Source of the DNA: Brachionus rotundiformis
Taxonomy: Eukaryota > Rotifera > Eurotatoria > Ploima > Brachionidae
Direction of reading: 5' to 3'
DNA: 64,000 nt
Assembly (NCBI GenBank): GCA_016802295.1
Contig: JAESIW010000180.1
Span: forward strand, 520,411 to 584,410
Below, in pieces: positions 22,820 to 34,700 of the stretch. Below the pieces are notes generated by a model. That model searched no databases and had not been told where the DNA came from. It saw only the letters and a program-made list of their open reading frames with translations. A program made the position numbers and the translations under genes. Positions within the stretch are counted from its first letter, which is position 1, and every line of letters begins with the position of its first letter.

Positions 22820-23435
22820 CCCAAATTTTTTATATACCCAAAAACAGCTACTTTTTTGGCTAGTTCATCTTTTGGATAGAAATTGATTGGTAAAAGCAAT
22901 TTTTTGTGTAATTTTCTGCGATAGTAAACTCTTCAACCTTTTGACATCCTTTTGGCGAGAACAAAAAAAGAGCTCCGAGTAATAACATGATGAAAAACAT
23001 GATGTAAAGAAGTTTGTTTATGAGATTGTGCTTCCCTTCTATGCCTTATGAAATGGATAGTTGATTGTGTTTTTTCAATTTCACAATTTTAGAAATAAGG
23101 AATTTTTAGAGTAAAAAATTGTTTGGCCACTGTAAAACTCTACTGATTAAAAATCAATAAAAAATGTTAAAATTAACCAAGTCATTTGTTAACAAAAATT
23201 AATAAAAAATATTTAGAATGATCGAATCGAAATGTTATTCGATAAAATAGGGTTAAAAAATAATTGGTTTATGATTAAAATATGATTAAACATAAAATAT
23301 GATTTGAGTGGAGTAAATAATGAATGAATATTTAAAAAGTCAATAAAAAAAAAAAAAGGTAATTTTTACTATTGAAAAATAAGTAAAAAATTAAAATATT
23401 TAACTTTAGAAACTAAAAACAAGCTTAAAAATATT

Positions 23436-24120
23436 TCCCTGAAAAAGACTTACGTTTTAGAGTATTGGTTATTAAATAACTATGCAACACAATACCAAGA
23501 TAAAGACAAAAAAGAAATTGGCAAAAGATAGCAATTTATCGTATGAACAATTAAATAAATGGATAAAATATATGAGATCAAAAATGAAACCAGAAACTGC
23601 AATTCATTAAAAATAGAACAAAAAATGATCTTATCTGAATTTTTTTTTCAAACAAATCGAAAGACGAACAGACACAAATTGGAAACTTTTTCTAAGTCAA
23701 CAGGATTAACTGAGAAAAAAATTAATTTATGGTTCAGAAGAAAAATAAAAAGTATAACCAAAAACCATTTAATTTTTTTAAAACGTTTTCTACTGATTTT
23801 AAATTATGAGTTAATAAAATTAATTTAAACAAAAACAACAAAAAAATGGAAGTGTTGTTAGAAGAAACAGTTTATTTAACCACTTGAATTCATTTGGACA
23901 AATATATGAAATGGAAAATGAGATAGAAAAAATGAACAAAAAAATAGATTATCAACATAGAGATATTAATTTTTATAAAAATGATATTATGAAAATAGAG
24001 GTTAACAATAATAAAAAATTAAGATATATAATTTTTTTTTAAATAGAATAAATATAAACAAAAATCTGATGAGCTAAATTTTTTAATGGAAAGAGATAAA
24101 AAATTAGAACAAGATTAATA
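23436..24120 (+). pseudogene. Broken double-homeodomain gene with coiled-coil tail
   Basis: The first block (about 23,436-23,525) reads KKTYVLEYWLLNNYATQYQD. After a frame change near 23,527 the text SNLSYEQLNKWIKYMRSKMK continues it as a homeodomain-like third helix. The second block (23,559-23,790) contains a better homeodomain: LKIEQKMILSEFFFQ, then LETFSKSTGLTEKKINLWFR followed by RK, with the signature WFRRK of helix 3. A third block (about 23,850-24,040) is a Glu/Lys/Asn-rich coiled coil (YEMENEIEKMNKKIDYQ), with a further piece to about 24,115. The frames differ between blocks and TAA codons interrupt, so I call it a pseudogene. Homopolymer errors could instead hide a live gene. Homeodomains bind DNA; two in tandem are unusual. 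Confidence 0.5.
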
Positions 24121-24164
24121 TGAACAAATACAAAATCTAAAACAGGTTCTTTGAAAAATATGTT

Positions 24165-24228
24165 TTTTAGGCAAAGTAAAAATTTTGCTCATTTTCATTT
24201 TGCTCAATCTTGCTCAAAAATAACAAAG
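24165..24228. repeat. Fragment of the 20.5-kb foldback terminus
   Basis: aggcaaagtaaaaattttgc and tgctcaatcttgctcaaaaa match the arm wording at 20.57-20.62 kb and 32.55-32.59 kb. It is a single, unpaired copy here. Confidence 0.5.
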
Positions 24229-24339
24229 AAAATTTGAAAAATTGCAGTTTGCAATTTGAATTTTTATTTAAAATAATTTATCAAAAAAATTAAAAATGTT
24301 AATTAATTAGTAGAATTTTGATTTCCATTGTCGTCGGAA

Positions 24340-24720
24340 ACAGCCAGCCAAAATGTTAAATAAAGCACATTAACAACGGCGTCACACTCTCATTGTATGT
24401 TCAATTGTTTTCCAATGGCATTGCTCGCGTTTTTAATGTAGACGCGGTGAAAATTTGCCAGTGTCATTTCGACGAGATGGCCGCCGGTCTAGCGCCAAAC
24501 TACCGCAGACTGAGACCGAAACATCAGCAGCGGGCCGATCAGGGCGCCACAGCTATCGAATTCAAATAGATCTATTTTTGGCTGCGCACAAGCTTGCCGT
24601 TCACGTACACACTCAACCTGCTTGTCTTGAGCACAGCTCGGCTCATCAATATGGCCAAATGCAACCACTGGCCCTCTTGGAACAGCTCCGAGCAGTTTAA
24701 CTTGACCACTGAAGCAATTG
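24340..24720 (-). pseudogene. ConA-like (BEACH-family) domain fragment
   Basis: A strikingly G+C-richer patch. On the minus strand, in a frame covering about 24,690-24,510, it reads FQEGQWLHLAILMSRAVLKT, then SRLSVYVNGKLVRSQKIDLF, and after further text ALIGPLLMFRSQSAVVWR before a TAG. The pattern 'W-HL....S......S.L.VYV-GKLV', then 'IG.......S..VW', matches the ConA-like lectin segment of WDFY3/neurobeachin-type BEACH proteins (family knowledge). The frame can be followed weakly past the stop towards 24,370. No BEACH or WD part is present, so this is a fragment. Confidence 0.4.
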
Positions 24721-25200
24721 CATCCATTTCCACTCAGAATCACCCGACTACAGAGCAAATTTTTACTTCAACTTTTCAAGGTACTACTGAACAAACTAGT
24801 CTTTTGGAGACTAACAGCACAGTAATTATAAATAGCACTGTACAAATTAGACACCAATCAAGTATTTTTGATTTAAGGCACAACAATCGAATTCAAATCT
24901 CCGCCGTTCAAAAGACTCCATGCCCATGGCCACGATGGTCGGCGCGTTTGACAGTTGCGGCGTAATCGACGCCAAAGCCGGTTTGATGACTTTTTTCAGT
25001 TAGTGCTCAGCTCTAGCGACTTGATATATTTCTGTTGGAAAATGAAGATGGTAGCTGATTTAGCTATTAGCTTATTGGAGACAGTTTTGTGTCAGAAAAA
25101 AGAAGTATTGTTTTGTTGGATCGGATTGGACCGATATCTGGCGATCTGATGTTTAATTGGCTTTACGGGTCATTTGCGTCAGCTTTTGGACATAGACATT
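24720..25200 (+). pseudogene. Coding-like debris next to the ConA fragment
   Basis: A plus-strand open stretch to 24,965 is Thr/Ser-rich (TTEQTSLLETNSTVIINSTV). It is followed by another frame, 24,955-25,149, with FDDFFQLVLSSSDLIYFCWK and MVADLAISLLETVL, which looks helical, like an armadillo-type segment. It may derive from the same large gene as the neighbouring ConA-like fragment but in inverted order (inference). No intact gene is present. Confidence 0.3.
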
Positions 25201-27954
25201 ATTGATTTAAATTTTTAATTTCTCAATTTTTTTCTAAAATTTAATTAGTTTTGGTAATCTTATAAATAATCCTTGTGGTCTTAAGTATCTTTGTGATACT
25301 GATATTTAAGATTTTCTAAAATTAAATTGAATATGATTTTTTTTATTAGTTTTTAAAGCGTATAAAATTAAAGAAAATTAATATAATAATTTTTGAGAAA
25401 AATAAAAAGTTTTAGTGTCAAGTTTTTATTAGTGTGTAAAATTTAATTTTGTCTGAGTTTCGAAGTTTAATTTAAAGATTGAAGCAACGTTAATTAATAC
25501 TTTTTTTTAAATAGGTTTATCTAAAATAAATTTTTGATAAAATTAGATTAATTTAATTTTAAAATAATATAATTTATTATCTAAAAATCTTTTTTGATCT
25601 TTCTATCCATAATTTAATTAACAGTTTCATAAAAAAATTTGAAAACTGGAAGTTATTTTTTTTGGAATTTACATTATGTTGTCATTAGAATTATATTATA
25701 TTATATAATTTTATTTAAAAAAAATTTTTAAAAAATTTCTAAGGAGAAGATACGATGAGCAACAGATACAATTTGGTTCTTATGACAATTAAAGATATCA
25801 AGCCATTGTTGTATAATAGAAAATTTGATTTAATTTACACAGAATAAACGCTACCTTAACATGAAAAGGAAGAACTGTCTAATTTTTTTCCAAAATATGC
25901 AGATTTATGACAGCCTTAATGAATTAAATTTTTTGTGAAATTGGTATCGCATTTAAAAAGAACAGTTGAATGAGACAAAAAAGTATTAGATAGTTTTGAA
26001 ATGTTTTGTTTATTATCTTTTAAAAAATTATTTTTGGTCAATTAGATGATTAATTTAGCAAGTGAATGTATAAAGTAATAGTTCTTATTTTTTTCATATC
26101 AACAAGAGTAAATAGTTTTTCTGGCAAAATGTATTATTTTTTAGATTTTTAGATTTTTAAATTTTTACATTTTTAAAAAAATATTTTTACGTGTGCAAAA
26201 ATTAAGATTTCAGAAATTTATGAATTTTTGTTAAAATTTTTTTCTTCAAATATTATAATAAAAATTAAATTAAAAAAAAAAATTATAATATAATTATATT
26301 TTTTCGATTTGTATTGCAAAAATTTATTTAAGCAAAAACCTTGTTTTACTCTTAAAAATTTTTCAACATTTGAGACTGGGCAATTTGGATGCAAATGATT
26401 TCAATTTTCAATTGGCAATAAGAAAAAAAATTGAAAATGGAAATTGATGTGAAGAAATAATTGAATAAATAATTGCTTTTATTGCCACTTACTTCGATAG
26501 ATAGTCCAAGCAACTTTTAAAATCTGAATTATTCGATCATTTGTTCAATATCACCCATATCAAGATTATGTAAATTGAACTGCTCATGTAAAAAATCGGT
26601 CGACTTAAAAATTCTAATGATAATCATTATGAATTTAAATGAATTAAATGATAATAATCCAAAAAAAATGATCTTTTTGCATCCTCTGAGCTCGCTCTGG
26701 AATATTGTCTCAAAGTGACTACTATATACGATTTGAGTACAAATTTCCTCTTCTTTTAGACAAAGAAAATAAATGCGGTAATTGCTTATTTTGTTTAATT
26801 TTATTAGTCAATATAAAACTAATAATCGAAATAGGTTTTGACATATCAAAATGCTTTTATTTTTTTTTTATTATATTTTTTTAATTTTTTGATTTTTGCC
26901 AAATATTTTTAAAAATTTAAGAAGTTAAATTTTAAAACTAAAATTTCTAAGGAAGTTTTTTTTTTATTAATTTATTAAAATTTTTATATTATTAAAATAA
27001 GGTAAAACAAGATAGGTTCAATTTTTCAGTTAACTTATTAGACAAAGCTATTATGAAAAATCTATTCAAGAAACATGAAAATTCATTGTGGAATAACTTG
27101 AATCGAAAGAGAAGGCTGACCTGCTGAATGCTGAGATCTGACCGAGGCAGAGCGAACGTTCTTAAGAAATTATCAAATATTATCTTTTAATCGTTTTTTA
27201 GAATATTTCCTGGACGAATTCACCACAGCAATTTCATATATTATTTCCTTAATCATTAATCAAAGATTATTTTTATATTTATTATTGATTCATTATTAAA
27301 AAGAGAAAAAAATTCTTGTAAATTATATTTAGCTGGACGATCAAATGTTGATCTAAATGTCTTTGCGACATGATAACTTCCAGCTTTATTTTTTAATAAA
27401 TTTCTTAAATTTATCATCTTTTTTAAATCCAAATTTTACTCATGGTTAAAAAAAAAAATAAAGGAAAGTTCTAATCCCTATGACGGCCTTTCTCTAGTTT
27501 GCTGTAATAAACAGCTGTACAGAGATACACCTGCTATGTTAGGTGTTTGCTCATGAAGCACAAGTGGTACTTATAAAAATTGTCCTTTTTTTTTTTAAAA
27601 TATTTAAATGAGTTAAACGAATGAATATAATTTTAATTTTTATATAATAACAATCTTTAATAAGACGATTAAAAAACAAGCTTTATTTTTGACTCAATAA
27701 TAAATTTTTAAATAATGTTCAATTTTTTTAAATTTATTTCAATTTTATAAGCTAGAATTCGTTTAAATTATAAAACTCTACTTTAAATGAAAATCAATTT
27801 AGATTATTTATTTATTTAAAATTAGCTAAATAATGAAAATAATAATAAAAAAAGAACAATTAATGTTTAGATAATAAAAAAAATTTTAGAATTTAAATAA
27901 ATAGTAGTTATTAATTTTAAATGATTGAACGAATTAAAATAATTTAATTCTTTT
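25201..27954. other. Long A+T-rich region, no gene recognised
   Basis: Mostly A/T homopolymer text with a few less biased islands (about 25,740-25,870; 26,685-26,770; 27,100-27,170; 27,480-27,580). None gives a frame I can support. The 27,480-27,580 island contains the small hairpin acacctgctatgttaggtgt. The 27,340-27,375 stretch (gatcaaatgttgatctaaat, then tgcgacatga) matches 35,098-35,135, marking a dispersed repeat. Confidence 0.5.
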
Positions 27955-28215
27955 TTAAAACTGAACAAACGCAATTTAAAAATGAATTAGAGCAGATTTT
28001 GCATTTGTACATTTTCGAAATGTGTATACTAGGCACATCGAACATTGGGCCACAAAACATGCAAGGTTTTTTTAATTTACAACTTGGAACCTTTAAAGAA
28101 ATGTATTTCAGATCGATTTGATTTAATTATTAATATTAAAGAAACTCCTACATGACATGAATTGCACAATTGATCACCAATATTTTTAATTTGTGGTGGT
28201 GTATCATGGATCTAA
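27955..28215 (-). pseudogene. Cys-rich zinc-binding exon pair, unknown
   Basis: Minus strand, after an acceptor (ttttttttag) near 28,212, reads IHDTPPQIKNIGDQLCNSCH. A second block at about 28,110-27,965 reads CKLKKPCMFCGPMFDVPSI, then HISKMYKCKICS, and ends in a stop. The spacing of CxxC, CxxC, His and CxxC suggests one or two zinc-binding modules. The junction between the two blocks is not a clean GT..AG, and a stop lies between them in one frame. Probably a gene remnant; function unknown. Confidence 0.35.
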
Positions 28216-28322
28216 AAAAAAATATGTTTGAAAAAGGCAAAATTTTAATAGATTAAATTCACATTTTGATCAGTAAAAACTAAAAGTAATTTTTTAAATT
28301 TTTTAAATGAAAAAAACTGTTT

Positions 28323-28519
28323 TTGTTATCGGAGTATGATATCTTATTATCATATTTTAATGTTTTTAAAGTTTCAAATTTTTCCCTTGAAAAATACCTT
28401 CTTGTAAAAAGACTGAAAAATTTAGGACAAAATAATATTGATCTATGTCTCTTATATTTTGGATTTATGTTCCCAATACCTCTACAAGAGCGAAATACGC
28501 AACTTCTCCTTTCTTTAGG
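28323..28519 (+). CDS. Possible exon, unknown
   Basis: A plus-strand open stretch (VSNFSLEKYLLVKRLKNLGQ ... MFPIPLQERNTQLLLSL) ends exactly at a plausible donor (ttag|gtactt, 28,519/28,520). The opposite strand is also open over part of it. No family is recognised and no partner exon was found. Confidence 0.25.
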
Positions 28520-28696
28520 TACTTTTCTAAACTAAATTAAATATTTTGAAAATATGAATGAATATTTAAATTTTTTTCTCTCCCCTTTCTCTTCACATTT
28601 TGCCAAAAGTTATATAAATTTTATTCTTGTAAAAAAATTTCTGACAAATATTTATATAACTAATTTTTTAACAAAAAAATATCAATTAAAAACTAA

Positions 28697-30521
28697 TTAT
28701 AATTCCCAAATGAAAAAAAATTCCCATTCTACATAAACTAATTTTTGAATTAAATTCACTTTTTTAGAAGAACTAGGCTGAAAATTTGATGTTTGAATCT
28801 TTGGAAAAATGAATTCAGTAGTTTGTTTTAGAGGAAGGGAGTCCATGTTCTGCCTCTCTTTTTCAAAATGTTCAATTTTAAACTTTAAGAACTGATTCAG
28901 CCTTAAGGTTTCGTCATATGTTTCTATTTTTTGGTTCAAAGCTTGCTGAAAAAAACAAAAAATGAAAAATTTGATACAAAATGGCAAAATTACCAAATTA
29001 TTAATATGGGCAAGGTTTGTTGAAAGCAGTCTGTTATTATCATTTTTTAAACAGTCTATATGAAATTTCAGTAGACTAATTTCATTATTTTTAATATCAA
29101 ACTAAAAATTTTGTTTGTAAGAAATTTAAATTAATTATCACATATAAAATATACATTCTCCCACTCAAGATTGCTTATTTTATCTATGAGCTTAGATTTT
29201 TCTGAATTATGATCATTAATAGTTGCTCTTAATTTATTCAATTGATGTTGAAGCTCTGTAATTGAAATAGTGGAAGATGCCAATTAAATTTTTTGAGAAA
29301 AAATCTAAATAATGATAAAATTTTAGTTTAATTAAAAAGTAACATTTTTTGACTCGAGTTCCTTAATTTGTTTATTAAGCTTTAATTTTTCTTCTTCTGC
29401 TAAAGTAACTGAGGATTTAAGTGTTTCGCATTGTTGGCTTAGGTCACTGTTAATGTTTTTTAATATATTATTTTCAATTTCAAAGTTTGATTTTATCTTG
29501 ACTAGCTCGTTTATGTCATAATTAATCAATTCATTCGAAAAACTGATAGTATTTCTTTTCTTTTGTTCTATTTCATTGAGTTGTTTCTCAAGAGAATCAA
29601 ATTTTTTTAATTGTTTTTGATTTTGATACAATGGACATTGAGACAATACAAAATGTTTTTTTCGTTTCTTATCTTCATTCTCTTGCCCATCACAGTTCGG
29701 AAATGGACAGTTATTTTTTTTGATTCTAAATTTTTCGTTATTAACCTATTTTCTTCAATTAATTTATTACAATCTTCTTTTAACTCATTATTGTCCTTTA
29801 AATAAATTGTTATAATATTTAAATTTTTTAAAAATATTAATATATGTACTTTTTTTATAAAATCATATTTTTTTGACAAATCTTTAAGTTGATTAACTAA
29901 GTTATTTTTTTCATTAAGACATTGTTCTAGTCTCTTCTATCTGATAATGCTCTTTTTCACAAAATTCTTCAAAACGATTAGTGCTATCATTTTGTGCTTG
30001 CTAAATTATGATAATAATCAAAAAAAAACTATTTCCAAAATAAATTTTTAAAAAAATTATTCCAATTAAAGCATTTCAATTTCTTTGCATTCGTCAAGCA
30101 GCATTTCGAATTTAGCTTTTACTTTGATCAAATAATTTTTTAAATCACTATTTTCAGCAAATAGTTCACTTAAATCATCCGTATTAAATGATGTATTAAA
30201 TATGTCAATATCATTTGCTTTTTTTTTTAGTTTAGGGTCAATCAAAGGGAAAAAATTTAAATTTTTATCCGTCGGAGTATGCTTAAGAGTTATACTTCGA
30301 ATTGTATTTCCGATTCTTTCTTTTAGGTTGATTTGGCTAATAGAATTTATTTAAAAAATATCAAACTTAAAAAAGCAAACTTTTTATTTATTAGTTTTTT
30401 AGATAAAACAAGCGTTTTATCTGGTTGCGCATTTGCAATACTTTCTGGACTCATTTCCAGTGCATGCTGTTTTCTATTTGATTTTTCTGAAGTCAGATTG
30501 TCCATTTTATTTAACTTTTTC
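28697..30521 (-). CDS. Coiled-coil protein with C2HC (MYT1-type) zinc finger, possibly frameshifted
   Basis: Reads from ATG near 30,516 (MDNLTSEKSNRKQHALEMSP) through about eight exon blocks: ~30,516-30,37x, ~30,328-30,075, ~30,000-29,872, ~29,816-29,332, ~29,285-29,158, ~29,100-28,995 and 28,948 to the stop at 28,697. Most introns are 40-60 nt GT..AG. The text is Glu/Lys/Leu/Asn heptad-rich coiled coil. In one frame near 29,700-29,630 CPFPNCDGQENED precedes H and QCPL, fitting the C-x4-C-x12-H-x5-C pattern of MYT1-type C2HC fingers. That finger is one base out of frame with the preceding coil, at an A8 run (about 29,712-29,719), and another one-base shift lies near 29,935. Either the assembly has homopolymer errors or the gene is decaying. 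Role unknown. Confidence 0.5.
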
Positions 30522-30572
30522 AACAAAATTTATATTTTTTAAAAAAAATGTTTAATAAAACGTGGTAACAGG

Positions 30573-30690
30573 CAACATTTCTATAAAAGGATTGGACATT
30601 TTTAATATTTCATTTCTATAGTTAAAAGGATTGGACATTTTTTATATTTCATTTCTATAGTTAAAAGGATTGGACATTTTTATTATTTGA
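30573..30690. repeat. Tandem repeat, 39-bp period, about three copies
   Basis: aaaaggattggacattttt starts at about 30,585, 30,624 and 30,663, with the interval filled by atatttcatttctatagtt. It lies just upstream of the coiled-coil gene's start (minus strand), so it could be in its promoter. Confidence 0.8.
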
Positions 30691-30968
30691 GCCATCCTTT
30701 CCATATTATTCATAACATATTTAAAAGGAATATCTTCAAATAATGTAATATCATGTGTTAGAGTTCAGCTTTTAGTAAATTCCAAAATTAAATTAAATTT
30801 TTAAAATCAGTAAGATTGATTTAATGAAAAGAATAATTTATTTTTTAAATTTTACTGGTCATTTGATTAATACAATAACATTAGTACTTATTTTTTGATT
30901 TTTTATGATTAATAAATTTTTAACATTAAATTTCTTTACTTTAGTAAACTTATCTTAACTATCTTTGA

Positions 30969-31788
30969 TTGTATTTTATTTTTAAAATAAAAATGAGATT
31001 TTTTTTAGATTTCGTCATGGAAATTAGTTTTTTCGATTTAGTAAAACAGATAGTAGAAGTATGCAAAGACTATGGAATAAGTGACCTTTCTTCAGTTCCA
31101 TTTTCAGAGAAAAATGACTCAATTTGGTCAATAATTTGTCAGCAATCTTATAAAAACAATCATATAAAAAACTTGATAAATATTTATAGTTGGTGGAATT
31201 GCGATTTTTTAAAATTTCGCGACAAATGTAAAAGAAGCTTTATTACTAAATAATGTAAAAGAAAGTAATTTATTCCAACTTTCTTTCAAAAACTCAGAAT
31301 GGATCCAGGTAATGACAACTGTCTCAGGCTTTAACTCACGTAGAAGATTTAATCGAAATTTTGATAAGATTATTAATAAAAAACTTCTTGAAAAATACGG
31401 TGAAACTAATTGTATCTTACAGTCCACTTATAATGGATTTAAATTAAAAGGTTCACAGAAAAAAGATTCAAATTACTGGAGTGGTAGATTTGAATGTTTG
31501 AATAAAAACTGTTCAATTTTCCGAGCATATATAAAAAACGAGCCTAAATTTACTGACGATGTAAATATAAATTTTTGTCTGATCAAAAAGAAAATCAGTC
31601 ATGACAGTCTAAATTTGAATCAAAAGCTCAGGGGACCAGAAAGAAAAAATTGGGCTTTAAAAGCAATCAGTGACGGATCGGAAGTATTAAGGTCAGAAAT
31701 TATTTTTAAGAAAGTTAATAAAAATGAAAGTATAAAAGGTGAATATAAAGAATATATCTTTAAATATAATTCTATTACATATTTTTAA
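30969..31788 (+). CDS. Hypothetical protein cut off by a foldback element
   Basis: Two open pieces in different frames: about 30,990-31,250 (DLVKQIVEVCKDYGISDLSS) and about 31,210-31,788 (NVKESNLFQLSFKNSEW ... NYWSGRFECLNKNCSIFRAY). They overlap around 31,210-31,250 and need a one-base shift, or a missed splice, near a T6 run at about 31,205. The segment W-x-G-R-F-E-C-x4-C-S-x3-R resembles the Cys-containing N-terminal fingers found in some MULE/FLYWCH-type transposon proteins, but I cannot name it. The frame stops at 31,786-31,788, eight bases before the foldback element at 31,797, so the original C-terminus is probably lost. Confidence 0.4.
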
Positions 31789-31796
31789 TATTTAAG

Positions 31797-34700
31797 AAAC
31801 GAACCAACTAAGAATTCGAGGAAATGGCGAAAGCAAGTAAAGCTTAAAACGACATAAGTGAGTGGGTGAGTGTGCGAGTCGTAGTTGATTTGTTTAATTT
31901 TTCAAAACAGTTATATACTGAGGGATGGTCAATTTAGCTTTGAACGCTTACCACATTGTTTCATAGATGTGGAGCAAGTCGATAAAGGTAAACAATTTCT
32001 TGCACTTGATCAGCCATTTTGATTAAAAATTAATAACTCGAATCAAATGAATTATTGCTCGCTATATGCATTTTTGGTTTATTTAGTCGATCCACTGTTT
32101 CAGGCCCATGTGTAGATTCGGAAATATGTCAATATATGGTGACGCTTGAACGCCTCGCAGTCTCCCTAGAATATGTCTAGTCTAAGAATATCTGATTGGA
32201 AAAATTCGTCCATTGCAGATCATTAAGTTTTGGAATATATGATCAGAAAGAGCTGACCATGGTTTGCTACTTTTTGACCGGTGGTTCGGCTCAAGTGGAA
32301 TAGAAAGTTGCAATTGGCGTAGATGATCTCAGGTTTAAGATGAATATGCGTATGGAACCATGAATGCAACAACTTTTTTTCGAAAAAGCAGAAATTTTGG
32401 CAAATAAATTTTAGTTCTCCAAAATTACAGTAAAAAATTAGAATAAATTATAAAAAATTAAATTTAATATGTAAAATTGCAAAAATAATTATGAATTTGC
32501 AAAAAAATTAATTAATTTATTTTTTAATTGTAACAAAATACATTTGAGCAAAATTGAGCATTTAAAATTTGATCAAAAACTTTACTTTGCTTAAAATAAT
32601 CATTAAATTTCTTAAACATTCATATTTATTTTGTAAATTGTATACATAACATATTATCTTATTGACAATTTTGAACAGTACATTTGACAAAAGCTCGATC
32701 AGAATCCAGCATAAGATATTGTGCAGCTCTGAGATTTTAATTGAAATTCGGTCCATTACACATTTGCGGTATTGTCCAAAAATTAATCTAATTATCGAAC
32801 ATTTTTCAGAAAATCTTTCAAACAATTGATTCAATATTATAAAGAATTGCAAAATTCACATTTTGAGATCTGCCAATAAGCCAGTATCAATCCAGTCTAG
32901 TTGATCAGGCTTTATCGATCTATGCATTCGAGAGAGGGGATGAGACAATGTGTCTTCTTTTATTGTAAGTTTGTTTAATGGGGCGCAATAAACATAATAA
33001 AAATGGATTTGGTGCAATTTCAGAAGTCCCATTACTATTAACAAATTATATATTAAAAAATTTGTTAATCGATTTTGATATTATTTTGTCCTTAGTTATT
33101 AATTTTTTTGAGTAAAAATTTGTTTTATTAAATTCAAAAATTCATTTATCATAAAAAAAAAAGAGATTTTTTAAAAACTATTAAAGTTTAACATAAAATC
33201 TTTCCATGGTTTCAAAAGTTAATTAAGCTTGAAAAAAAATATTTAAGTCTTTGGCCAGAACTTTTTTTAAAAAAAAAAAAGTGGGGACTTGGACTTAACT
33301 TGAGGCTTTGGACTTTAAACAACTTTTAAAGAAAATAGAAAAAATCTAGATATAAGAATTTTTATAAAACAAATCATAAATCTTCTGGGACTAAATCTTA
33401 AAAAAAATATTTGTTTTTTGTCAAAAATTTAGAAAATACTACTGATTTTCCTCAACTGATTTTTTAAGCCCGATATTTTTTTATATCTCTAAGAACCGGC
33501 GGTTTCAAATTAACATTTTTTATAAAAACATGCAAAATAATAGACAAATATTAGGCTTTTTCAAGCTAAAGACTTAAATATTTTTTTTCAAGCTTAATTA
33601 ACTTTTGAAACCATGGAAAGATTTTATGTTAAACTTTAATAGTTTTTAAAAAATCTCTTTTTTTTTTATGATAAATGAATTTTTGAATTTAATAAAACAA
33701 ATTTTTACTCAAAAAAATTAATAACTAAGGACAAAATAATATCAAAATCGATTAACAAATTTTTTAATATATAATTTGTTAATAGTAATGGGACTTCTGA
33801 AATTGCACCAAATCCATTTTTATTATGTTTATTGCGCCCCATTAAACAAACTTACAATAAAAGAAGACACATTGTCTCATCCCCTCTCTCGAATGCATAG
33901 ATCGATAAAGCCTGATCAACTAGACTGGATTGATACTGGCTTATTGGCAGATCTCAAAATGTGAATTTTGCAATTCTTTATAATATTGAATCAATTGTTT
34001 GAAAGATTTTCTGAAAAATGTTCGATAATTAGATTAATTTTTGGACAATACCGCAAATGTGTAATGGACCGAATTTCAATTAAAATCTCAGAGCTGCACA
34101 ATATCTTATGCTGGATTCTGATCGAGCTTTTGTCAAATGTACTGTTCAAAATTGTCAATAAGATAATATGTTATGTATACAATTTACAAAATAAATATGA
34201 ATGTTTAAGAAATTTAATGATTATTTTAAGCAAAGTAAAGTTTTTGATCAAATTTTAAATGCTCAATTTTGCTCAAATGTATTTTGTTACAATTAAAAAA
34301 TAAATTAATTAATTTTTTTGCAAATTCATAATTATTTTTGCAATTTTACATATTAAATTTAATTTTTTATAATTTATTCTAATTTTTTACTGTAATTTTG
34401 GAGAACTAAAATTTATTTGCCAAAATTTCTGCTTTTTCGAAAAAAAGTTGTTGCATTCATGGTTCCATACGCATATTCATCTTAAACCTGAGATCATCTA
34501 CGCCAATTGCAACTTTCTATTCCACTTGAGCCGAACCACCGGTCAAAAAGTAGCAAACCATGGTCAGCTCTTTCTGATCATATATTCCAAAACTTAATGA
34601 TCTGCAATGGACGAATTTTTCCAATCAGATATTCTTAGACTAGACATATTCTAGGGAGACTGCGAGGCGTTCAAGCGTCACCATATATTGACATATTTCC

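Noticed and set aside
24455..24758. Plus-strand 81-codon ORF and the alternative minus-strand 89-codon ORF
   Set aside because: Another minus-strand frame of the same DNA gives the ConA-like match, so these are frame shadows.
27480..27580. Possible tRNA or small ribozyme
   Set aside because: It has a small hairpin but no A/B box, anticodon arm or hammerhead core could be found.
32562..33964. ORFs of 62 and 96 codons in the foldback arms as transposase genes
   Set aside because: Too short, with no catalytic motif. The 96-codon ORF overlaps a Helitron Rep scrap in a different frame.
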